A stretch of DNA of 6,327 nt, from assembly GCA_903858055.1 (NCBI GenBank), contig CAIOHM010000432.1, positions 1 to 6,327 of the forward strand. Reading direction: 5' to 3'. The notes below the pieces were generated by a model. That model had not been told where the DNA came from. It searched no databases and saw only the letters and a list, made by a program, of their open reading frames with translations. Position numbers and translations under genes: made by a program. This DNA is from an uncultured delta proteobacterium. Its GTDB lineage: Bacteria; Myxococcota_A; Polyangia; Polyangiales; Polyangiaceae. This document shows, one piece after another, positions 1-5,330 of this stretch. Within the stretch, counting starts at the first letter, position 1. Each line of letters begins with the position of its first letter.

Positions 1-1135
1 GCTTCTCGATGGGACGCTCGCGCTCGGTTCGCGCGGCTCCTCGCCTGCCCTTGGGTGCGCTTGGCGCGGGGAACGCGTCATCGCGTCCTCGCGCGGGCGT
101 CGCTCGCGGGGCACCCTTGGCACCGCGTGGGGCTTCCGTGGGCTGCTCACCGCGCGGCAAGCGGGCCCGCTTCTCACGGCGCTCGACCGCGGGACCCTCG
201 GGCCTCGCGCCGGCTCGCGGCGTGCGCGCGCGGGGAGCACGCTCTTCGCGCGGCTCGTCGCGGAACTGCGGCTTCTCCGGACCGCGACGGCGATGCGGCT
301 CGTTGTCGCCGCCCTCGACCGAAGCGCCACGCTCGAAGGCCTTCGCGACCTTCACCGTGTTCGCCTTCACCGCCATGCGCGAGAGCGCCTCGCTCGAAGG
401 AATGCGCTTCGGAACGCCGATCTCCTTCTTCATCGCCTGCAGCTCTTCGCGCGTGAGGAGACGCCACATGCCCGGGCGTAGACCCTCCGCGGAGATGCCC
501 GCGAACGCGACGCGCGCGAGGCGCATGACGCGGAAGCCCGTGGCCTCGCCCATGCGGCGGATTTGCTGGTTCTTGCCCTCGTGAATCGTGAGCTCGAACC
601 AGGTCTTGTCCGCCTCGTGGCGCAACACCATCATCTCGGCAGGGCGCGTGACGGTGCCGTCTTCGAGCTTCACGCCCTTGCGCCAGCGGTCGATGTCCGC
701 GTCGTCCATTACGCCTTGGACCTTCACCACGTAGGTCTTGGCGACCGCCTTCTTCGGGTGGAGGAGGCCGTTCGAGAAGTCGCCGTCGTTCGTGAGGAGG
801 AGCACGCCGCTCGTCGCGAAGTCGAGGCGCCCCACCGGGTAAACGCGCGCCGGGAGGTCCTTCATGTAGTCCGCGACGGTCGGACGACCTTCGGGGTCGC
901 TCAGGGTCGTGACGATGCCGCGCGGCTTGTGAAAGACGATGTAGGTCGCGGTCTCGGCGAGGATGCGCCGACCGTCGAGCTCGATCTTGTCGTCCATCGG
1001 GTTCGCGGTGGCGCCGAGCACGTCGACGACCTTGCCGTTCACGCGCACGCGCCCCGCGAGGACGATCTCCTCCGCAGCACGGCGTGACGCGACGCCCGCA
1101 CGGGCCAGAATTTTTTGCAAACGTTCTTGAGCCAT
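1..1135 (-). CDS. rluB: RluB-type 23S rRNA pseudouridine synthase (3' end outside window)
   Basis: This gene encodes a pseudouridine synthase of the RsuA/RluB family, which isomerises a uridine in 23S rRNA during ribosome assembly in the cytoplasm. Reading leftwards from the ATG at 1135-1133, 378 codons are open without a stop, so the C-terminus lies outside the window. Residues 2-50 form an S4 RNA-binding domain (MAQERLQKILARAGVASRR). The catalytic motif GRLDFATSG spans residues 102-110, with Asp105 as the expected catalytic aspartate. The conserved EGKNQQIRRM (186-195) and LRPGMWRLLT (219-228) follow. From about residue 240 the protein becomes a low-complexity Arg/Pro/Gly/Ala/Glu tail of at least 138 residues, longer than the tail of E. 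coli RluB (about 290 residues in total). The start is chosen because the S4 domain begins exactly there; the ribosome binding site is weak. It is divergent from the cupin gene. RluE, RluF or RsuA specificity cannot be excluded from sequence alone, but the S4 domain and the motif wording fit RluB best. Confidence 0.88.
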   Translation of the reverse strand, partial: MAQERLQKILARAGVASRRAAEEIVLAGRVRVNGKVVDVLGATANPMDDKIELDGRRILAETATYIVFHKPRGIVTTLSDPEGRPTVADYMKDLPARVYPVGRLDFATSGVLLLTNDGDFSNGLLHPKKAVAKTYVVKVQGVMDDADIDRWRKGVKLEDGTVTRPAEMMVLRHEADKTWFELTIHEGKNQQIRRMGEATGFRVMRLARVAFAGISAEGLRPGMWRLLTREELQAMKKEIGVPKRIPSSEALSRMAVKANTVKVAKAFERGASVEGGDNEPHRRRGPEKPQFRDEPREERAPRARTPRAGARPEGPAVERREKRARLPRGEQPTEAPRGAKGAPRATPARGRDDAFPAPSAPKGRRGAARTERERPIEK

Positions 1136-1150
1136 GGCATGAGCCCGAGC

Positions 1151-1155
1151 AGGAG
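1151..1155 (+). promoter_or_regulatory. Ribosome binding site of the cupin gene
   Basis: AGGAG lies six bases before the ATG at 1162. It decides the start: the reading frame is open further upstream to an ATG at 1084, but that one lies inside the divergent rluB gene and has no cupin homology in the added 26 residues. Confidence 0.75.
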
Positions 1156-1161
1156 ACTTCG

Positions 1162-1515
1162 ATGAAACGCGTGGAGAAACCTTGGGGATACGAGCTTATC
1201 TGGGCCCATACGGATCGCTACGTCGGCAAGGTGCTCCACATCGCGGCCGGCCAGCGTCTGTCTCGCCAATACCACGAACGTAAAGAAGAAACCTTCCTCG
1301 TGCAGTCGGGCACGATGAACCTCGAGATCGGCCCCGACGGCGACCGTCAGGTGCTCGTGATGAACGCGGGCGACTCCTTCCACTGCGTGCCGCGCACCAT
1401 CCACCGCATGATCGCCGTGACCGACGTGGACGTGTGCGAGGTCTCGACGCCCGATCTCGACGACGTGGTGCGCCTCGAAGACGTGTACGGCCGCGAGGGC
1501 ACGTCGGCACCCTGA
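1162..1515 (+). CDS. Single-domain cupin, mannose-6-phosphate isomerase type
   Basis: This encodes a 117-residue cytoplasmic protein made of one cupin beta-barrel. It resembles the C-terminal isomerase domain of bifunctional ManC/type II phosphomannose isomerases, which interconvert mannose-6-phosphate and fructose-6-phosphate. The N-terminal KPWGYELIWA (residues 6-15) is the family's signature start. Cupin motif 1 runs from Gly30 to Gly50 (GQRLSRQYHERKEETFLVQSG without its last residue would be the usual span), with Gln36, His38 and Glu43 as likely metal ligands. Cupin motif 2 is GDSFHCVPRTIHR (70-82) with His81. The C-terminal EVSTPDLDDVVRLEDVYGR (93-111) is typical of small stand-alone cupins of this group. 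The position of the usual second motif-1 histidine is Arg40, so enzymatic activity is not certain. No nucleotidyltransferase domain is attached and no sugar gene is adjacent, so the substrate is inferred only. A terminator follows closely. Confidence 0.85.
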   Translation: MKRVEKPWGYELIWAHTDRYVGKVLHIAAGQRLSRQYHERKEETFLVQSGTMNLEIGPDGDRQVLVMNAGDSFHCVPRTIHRMIAVTDVDVCEVSTPDLDDVVRLEDVYGREGTSAP

Positions 1516-1545
1516 GCACGCCGAGGCGCGCGGGGAAAAGGCACG

Positions 1546-1583
1546 AAAAAGGGCTCGCACAGGGTGCGGGCCCTCTCGTTTTT
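1546..1583. terminator. Bidirectional intrinsic terminator
   Basis: An 11-bp stem pairs 1550-1560 with 1564-1574 around the three-base loop AGG at 1561-1563; the only imperfection is a T-G wobble at 1555/1569. On the plus strand a TTTTT run follows at 1579-1583, four bases after the stem. On the minus strand the A run at 1546-1550 gives a T tract directly after the stem. It sits between the end of the cupin gene at 1515 and the end of the convergent minus-strand gene at 1601, exactly where a shared terminator is expected. Confidence 0.85.
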
Positions 1584-1600
1584 CCGATCGAAGCGCGGCG

Positions 1601-2425
1601 TTACTTCTTCGCCTTGGGCTTCGCCTTGGCTTGGCCCTTCTTCTTCGACGCAGGAGGCTCTTCCTTCGGCTCCTCCTTCTTCTCCTCGGGCGCCGCGGGC
1701 TCGGGCGGCACGAGCTCGGCGTCGCGGTCCCAGCGGGTCACGCGGCCTTCGAACGCGTCGTCGAGGCCTCGGCGCTCGAGCGTGCCGTTCGTGTAGATTT
1801 CCCACTCGTCGATCTTGCCATCGAAGTTGCGGTCACGGCGCACGCGGCTGATTTGGCCGAGGTCGTTGAACGTGATCGTCTCGTCAGGCTCGCCGTCGAG
1901 GTTCGTGTCGCGCTGCTCCTCGCCGACCTTCCCATTCTGGAAGAAGAGCCACAGGTCGATGCGGCCGTCGTGATCCGTGTCGATCTCTTCGAACGTCGGC
2001 TCGCCCTTCGGGTCGTAGTGGCGCACGGAGTCGTAGCGACCGTCGTGGTTGCGGTCGAACTCGCGGCACACGAGCGTGCGCTTGTCGGCGGTGATGCGCA
2101 GCACACGGCGCACGGCGGCGAAGGTCTCGCCGTTCGACGTGTTCGCCTCGACGACGAGGCCGGGCTGGCCCGCTTCCGTGCAGCGGCTCGCACCGGGCTT
2201 GATGGGCGGGTTCGTCGCCGCGCTCGGGCGGGCGGGCGAGGCCGCACCGTCGGCGGCCTTCGCGACGACCGTGGCGCTCTGGACCACCGCCGCGGCAGGG
2301 ACGGGAGGAGCGGGGGCGGCCGTGGTCGCTTCCGCGGGAACGGCGGGGACCGCCGCGACGGAGGGCTCTTGCGCGAGCGCGAAGCCCGCAACGAGGAGCA
2401 TGGAGAGCGTGGAACGCAGGAACAT
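1601..2425 (-). CDS. Secreted repeat protein with EF-hand-like DxNxDGxxD loops
   Basis: This encodes a 274-residue exported protein of unknown function. An N-terminal signal peptide (MFLRSTLSMLLVAGFALA) has a likely type I cleavage site after Ala18. An Ala/Pro/Val-rich linker follows to about residue 78. The folded part contains acidic loops at 124-132 (DRNHDGRYD), 149-157 (DTDHDGRID), 173-181 (DTNLDGEPD) and 198-206 (DRNFDGKID), spaced 24-25 residues apart, with a degenerate fifth unit near 222. Such loops resemble the calcium-binding loops of EF-hands and dockerins; calcium binding is inferred. Cys82 and Cys120 could form a disulfide. Residues 239-274 are a charged Pro/Glu/Lys tail. The start at 2425 is supported by the signal peptide, by GGGAGG six bases upstream (2437-2432), and by a one-base TGATG overlap with the upstream gene. 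The frame is open further upstream, but that stretch is an Arg-rich shadow of the neighbour. It is paralogous to the upstream lipoprotein, with which it forms an operon. Confidence 0.85.
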   Translation of the reverse strand: MFLRSTLSMLLVAGFALAQEPSVAAVPAVPAEATTAAPAPPVPAAAVVQSATVVAKAADGAASPARPSAATNPPIKPGASRCTEAGQPGLVVEANTSNGETFAAVRRVLRITADKRTLVCREFDRNHDGRYDSVRHYDPKGEPTFEEIDTDHDGRIDLWLFFQNGKVGEEQRDTNLDGEPDETITFNDLGQISRVRRDRNFDGKIDEWEIYTNGTLERRGLDDAFEGRVTRWDRDAELVPPEPAAPEEKKEEPKEEPPASKKKGQAKAKPKAKK

Positions 2426-3024
2426 CAGCGGCCTCCCTCGGGGCGACGGACCTCGTCGGGTTCGCCGTCCGCGTTCACGTCGATGCGCACGGTGACTTGG
2501 CCCTCGGCACCGAAGCTCCACCACTCGTCCACCTGGCCATCGCCGTTCGTGTCGCGCTCGCGCGCGTCGATCTTGCCCGCGGCCGTGTAGTGGTCCCAGG
2601 TGTCGATGCGACGTGCGTTGCGCGTGTCGTACTCGGCGAGCGTGAGGCGGCCGCCTTCGAAGGTCTCGGCCACCGTGATGAACGAGGCGTCGACGAGGTT
2701 CGTCTCGCGGCGACGCAGCTTCGCGCCCTCGAAGTACTCGAACACGTCGGGGCGCCCGTCGAGGTTGAGGTCGCTCGACCGGCACACGAGCGCGCCGTCT
2801 TTGCGGACCTCTTGCACGTCGGCCACGCCGTCGCCGTCGAGGTCGACGGCCTGAACGTCACCGACGCTCGCGTCGCAGCGCTCGTGCTCGATGCGGAAGT
2901 TCCGCACGGGAGCCGCCGGCCCCGCGGCTTGCGTGTTCACGGGGGTCTCGGGCTCGAAGCACGCCGCGAGAGGGACGCAAACGAGCGCCCACGGGAGGAA
3001 AAAACGAGCAGAACGGAGGCCCAT
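2425..3024 (-). CDS. Lipoprotein with EF-hand-like DxNxDGxxD repeats
   Basis: This encodes a 199-residue predicted lipoprotein of unknown function. The signal peptide MGLRSARFFLPWALVCVPLAAC ends in a lipobox (LAAC; lipidated Cys22 expected), and Phe at +2 gives no inner-membrane retention signal, so outer-membrane anchoring is likely. The mature part is built of units about 24 residues long. Clear acidic loops lie at 61-69 (DLDGDGVAD), 85-93 (DLNLDGRPD), 158-166 (DTNGDGQVD) and 182-190 (DVNADGEPD); degenerate units lie near 109 and at 133-141 (DTRNARRID). Each loop is usually followed by an aromatic or hydrophobic strand and a glycine turn. Cys50 and Cys81 match the cysteine pair of the downstream paralogue. 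An in-frame TAA lies about 12 bases upstream of the ATG, so the start cannot move upstream; no Shine-Dalgarno sequence is seen. It is the first gene of a two-gene operon. Calcium binding is inferred from the loops only. Confidence 0.85.
   Translation of the reverse strand: MGLRSARFFLPWALVCVPLAACFEPETPVNTQAAGPAAPVRNFRIEHERCDASVGDVQAVDLDGDGVADVQEVRKDGALVCRSSDLNLDGRPDVFEYFEGAKLRRRETNLVDASFITVAETFEGGRLTLAEYDTRNARRIDTWDHYTAAGKIDARERDTNGDGQVDEWWSFGAEGQVTVRIDVNADGEPDEVRRPEGGR
2432..2437 (-). promoter_or_regulatory. Ribosome binding site of the secreted repeat protein
   Basis: GGGAGG on the minus strand lies within the last codons of the upstream lipoprotein gene, six bases before the ATG at 2425. 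It selects this start over more upstream in-frame starts. Confidence 0.7.
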
Positions 3025-3034
3025 TGCGCGCGGA

Positions 3035-3063
3035 GTTTAACGCTTTCTCGGGTTTCGACGCAA
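3035..3063 (-). promoter_or_regulatory. Candidate promoter of the repeat-protein operon
   Basis: On the minus strand, TTGCGT (3063-3058) and TTAAAC (3040-3035) are separated by 17 bases, resembling sigma-70 -35 and -10 elements with three of six matches each. Transcription would start around 3028, only a few bases before the ATG at 3024, which would give a nearly leaderless mRNA and would fit the missing Shine-Dalgarno sequence. The match is weak and the call tentative. Confidence 0.28.
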
Positions 3064-3128
3064 CGGTCGTGGCGGAAATTGCGGAAAACATGCGTTTGCG
3101 CAGCCGGCGAGAATCGGGATCCCCCGCC

Positions 3129-3157
3129 TTGCACGGTCACATATGGTCGCGTAGGGT
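3129..3157 (+). promoter_or_regulatory. Candidate promoter of the ribbon-helix-helix gene
   Basis: TTGCAC (3129-3134) and TAGGGT (3152-3157) are 17 bases apart, a sigma-70-like arrangement. It would start transcription near 3164 and leave a leader of about 65 bases before the ATG at 3229. The -10 element is poor, and the direct repeats in the same stretch may be an operator. Confidence 0.3.
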
Positions 3158-3165
3158 ATGGTCAC
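3135..3165 (+). repeat. Short direct repeats GGTCAC / TATGGTC
   Basis: GGTCAC occurs at 3135-3140 and again at 3160-3165, and TATGGTC occurs at 3142-3148 and 3157-3163, 15 bases apart. The copies overlap the candidate promoter ahead of the ribbon-helix-helix gene. They are a plausible operator, possibly for the protein encoded just downstream, but nothing proves binding. Confidence 0.4.
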
Positions 3166-3228
3166 TCGCTTTCGCTTGCCTTCTCTCGCGAGGACGACTC
3201 CGAATACCCGAGTAGGCGACCAAACCCC

Positions 3229-3444
3229 ATGTCCCGCAAGAAGATCTCGACCACCATCTACGTGACCGCCGAGCAGAACGAGCTGCTCCGGCAGCTCCAT
3301 GCACGTACGAAGGTGCCCGTCGCGGTCTACATCCGCGAGGGCATCGACCTCGTGCTCGAGCGCTACGCGAGTTCGCTCCCCGGCCAACTTCCGCTCGGCG
3401 TGACCGTGCCGCCGCAAGCCCCGAGCGACGAGAAAGACCGCTGA
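3229..3444 (+). CDS. Small ribbon-helix-helix protein, probable DNA-binding regulator
   Basis: This encodes a 71-residue protein with the ribbon-helix-helix (MetJ/Arc/CopG-like) layout. A short basic beta-strand (KKISTTIYV, residues 4-12) is followed by helix A (about 14-27, AEQNELLRQLHARTK) and helix B (about 30-46, with YIREGIDLVLERY). Helix B begins after the usual short turn containing Pro30. The last 25 residues are Pro-rich and probably disordered. Proteins of this fold dimerise and insert the paired strand into the DNA major groove; the target here is unknown. It starts at the first ATG matching the fold; only a weak GAG/TAGG-like ribosome binding signal is seen. No toxin gene is next to it, so an antitoxin role is not supported. 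It lies 80 bases before lepA in the same orientation with no clear terminator between them, so co-transcription is possible. It may regulate itself or the divergent repeat-protein operon. Confidence 0.82.
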   Translation: MSRKKISTTIYVTAEQNELLRQLHARTKVPVAVYIREGIDLVLERYASSLPGQLPLGVTVPPQAPSDEKDR

Positions 3445-3473
3445 GCGACGAAGGCCCTGCGGTCTGCGTGCGA

Positions 3474-3487
3474 TGCTGCTAGCAGCA
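3474..3487. repeat. Perfect 14-bp palindrome upstream of lepA
   Basis: TGCTGCTAGCAGCA is its own reverse complement and lies 38-51 bases before the lepA start, in the gap after the ribbon-helix-helix gene. With one bulged base the arms extend by three more pairs (GCG at 3470-3472 with CGC at 3488-3490). No T tract follows, so an operator for a dimeric protein is more likely than a terminator. Confidence 0.5.
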
Positions 3488-3524
3488 CGCTCCCCATCTC
3501 TTTGCTCCCAGGAACGCACGCCCG

Positions 3525-5330
3525 ATGCCTGCCGACCCGTCCCGCATTCGTAATTTCAGCATCATCGCGCACATCGACCACGGCAAGAGCACGCTCGCCG
3601 ATCGCTTCCTCGAGGTCACCGGCGCGGTCAGCGAGCGCGAGTCCCGCGAGCAGTTCCTCGACAAGATGGACATCGAGCGCGAGCGCGGCATCACCATCAA
3701 GGCCCAGACGGTTCGCCTCAACTACAAGGCCGCCGACGGCCAGGTCTACCAGCTGAACCTCATCGACACGCCGGGGCACGTCGACTTCAACTACGAGGTC
3801 TCGCGTTCGCTGAGCGCCTGCGAGGGCGCGATCCTCGTGGTCGACTCCACGCAAGGCGTCGAAGCGCAGACCCTGGCGAACGTCTACCTTGCCGTCGAGC
3901 AAGGCCTCGAGATCATTCCGGTCTTGAACAAGGTCGACTTGCCCTCGAGCGACGTCGAAGGCACGCGCCAGCAGATCGAGGAAATCATCGGGCTCGATTG
4001 CAGCGACTCGGTCTCGTGCTCCGGCAAGACCGGCGTCGGCGTGCCCGCGATCCTCGAGCAGATCGTGCACAAGGTTCCACCGCCGAAGGGCGATCCGAGC
4101 GGCCCGCTGCGCGCCCTCATCTTCGACAGCTGGTACGATCCCTACCGCGGCGCGATGGTCCTCGTGCGCGTCGTCGACGGCAAGCTGAAGCGCGGCGACA
4201 AGGTGCGTTTCATGGCCACGCAGACCGACTACGAGGTGACGGAGCTCGGCACCTTTCGCCCCTTCGCGCAGGCGCTCGACGAGCTCGGCGTCGGTGAGGT
4301 CGGCTTCATCGCCGGCAACATCAAGTCCGTGCACGACACGAAGGTCGGCGACACGGTCACGCTCGCAGCCAAGCCCGCCACGGTGGCCCTGCCCGGCTTC
4401 AAAGACGTGAAGCCCATGGTCTTCGCCGGCATCTTCCCGACCGAGAGCAGCGAATACCCTGCCCTCCGCGACGCGCTCGAGAAGCTGCACATGAACGACG
4501 CCGCGCTGAGCTTCGAGCCCGACTCCTCGGAGGCGCTCGGCTTCGGCTACCGCTGCGGCTTCCTCGGCCTCCTGCACATGGAGATCATCCAGGAGCGCCT
4601 CGAGCGCGAGTTCGACCTCGACCTCATCACCACGGCGCCGAGCGTCGTCTACGACGTCCACACGACGAGCGGCGAGCACCTGCGCGTGGAGAACCCGGCT
4701 CGCCTCCCGCCACCGCAGAACATCGAGGTCATCGAGGAGCCCATCGTCAAGCTCTCGGTCCACGTGCCGCCGGAGCACGTCGGCGCCGTGCTCACGATCT
4801 GCCAAGAGCGTCGCGGCGTGCAGATCGACATGAAGTACCTCACGAACGATCGCGTGGTCGTGACGTACGAGCTCCCGTTCAACGAGATCATCCTCGACTT
4901 CCGCGATCGCCTGAAGAGCGTCACGCGCGGCTACGCCTCGATGGACTACGAGGTCATCGGCTACAAGGCGAGTGACCTCGTGAAGGTCGACATGCTCGTC
5001 AACGGCGACCCGCTCGACGCGCTCTCGATCATCGTGCACCGCGAGAAGGCCCATCACAAAGGCCGCGCGCTCGCCGAGAAGCTCAAGGAGTTCGTGCCGC
5101 GGCAGCAGTACGAGGTCGCGATCCAGGCGGCCATCGGCAGCAAGATCATCGCGCGCGAGACCGTGCGAGCGATGCGCAAGGACGTCACCGCGAAGTGCTA
5201 CGGCGGCGACATCAGCCGCAAGCGCAAGCTCCTCGAGAAGCAGAAAGAGGGCAAGAAGCGCATGAAGCAGGTCGGCTCCGTGGAGATCCCGCAGCAGGCG
5301 TTCTTGGCGATCCTCAAGGTCGACTCTTGA
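3525..5330 (+). CDS. lepA: Elongation factor 4 (LepA), ribosomal GTPase
   Basis: This encodes a complete 601-residue LepA/EF4, close to the usual length of about 600. LepA is a translational GTPase that binds the ribosome and has been linked to back-translocation and to 30S biogenesis and initiation. The GTPase domain contains G1 AHIDHGKST (15-23), G2 RGITIKAQT (54-62), G3 DTPGHVDF (81-88, with the catalytic His85) and G4 NKVD (135-138). The G5 region reads SCSGKTG (164-170), with SGK where SAK is the usual form. Domain II follows to about residue 285, then the EF-G-like domains III and V, and the LepA-specific C-terminal domain from about residue 490, ending in VEIPQQAFLAILKVD. EF-G domain IV and the G' insert are absent, which separates it from FusA. 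AGGA at 3510-3513 serves as a distant ribosome binding site. Its stop overlaps the start of the M16 peptidase gene by one base (TGATG), indicating an operon with translational coupling. Confidence 0.97.
   Translation: MPADPSRIRNFSIIAHIDHGKSTLADRFLEVTGAVSERESREQFLDKMDIERERGITIKAQTVRLNYKAADGQVYQLNLIDTPGHVDFNYEVSRSLSACEGAILVVDSTQGVEAQTLANVYLAVEQGLEIIPVLNKVDLPSSDVEGTRQQIEEIIGLDCSDSVSCSGKTGVGVPAILEQIVHKVPPPKGDPSGPLRALIFDSWYDPYRGAMVLVRVVDGKLKRGDKVRFMATQTDYEVTELGTFRPFAQALDELGVGEVGFIAGNIKSVHDTKVGDTVTLAAKPATVALPGFKDVKPMVFAGIFPTESSEYPALRDALEKLHMNDAALSFEPDSSEALGFGYRCGFLGLLHMEIIQERLEREFDLDLITTAPSVVYDVHTTSGEHLRVENPARLPPPQNIEVIEEPIVKLSVHVPPEHVGAVLTICQERRGVQIDMKYLTNDRVVVTYELPFNEIILDFRDRLKSVTRGYASMDYEVIGYKASDLVKVDMLVNGDPLDALSIIVHREKAHHKGRALAEKLKEFVPRQQYEVAIQAAIGSKIIARETVRAMRKDVTAKCYGGDISRKRKLLEKQKEGKKRMKQVGSVEIPQQAFLAILKVDS

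Noticed and set aside
9..584. Plus-strand open frames opposite the RluB tail
   Set aside because: Their translations are Arg/Ser/Ala-rich low complexity; the minus-strand RluB frame is continuous from its S4 domain through the same region.
1631..2590. A 319-codon plus-strand open frame opposite the repeat proteins
   Set aside because: The minus-strand frames have signal peptides, regular repeats, a ribosome binding site and a terminator; the plus-strand frame is a compositional shadow.
2426..2785. Longer N-terminus for the secreted repeat protein
   Set aside because: The extension is Arg-rich and overlaps the lipoprotein gene in another frame, and it would bury the signal peptide and the ribosome binding site.
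3229..3444. The ribbon-helix-helix protein as an antitoxin
   Set aside because: No small toxin-like gene is adjacent; the next gene is lepA.
3363..5057. A 564-codon open frame on the minus strand across lepA
   Set aside because: It is antisense to an unmistakable lepA, its translation is a run of Asp/Val/Leu/Arg-rich low complexity with no domain, and such frames arise from GC-rich codon bias.
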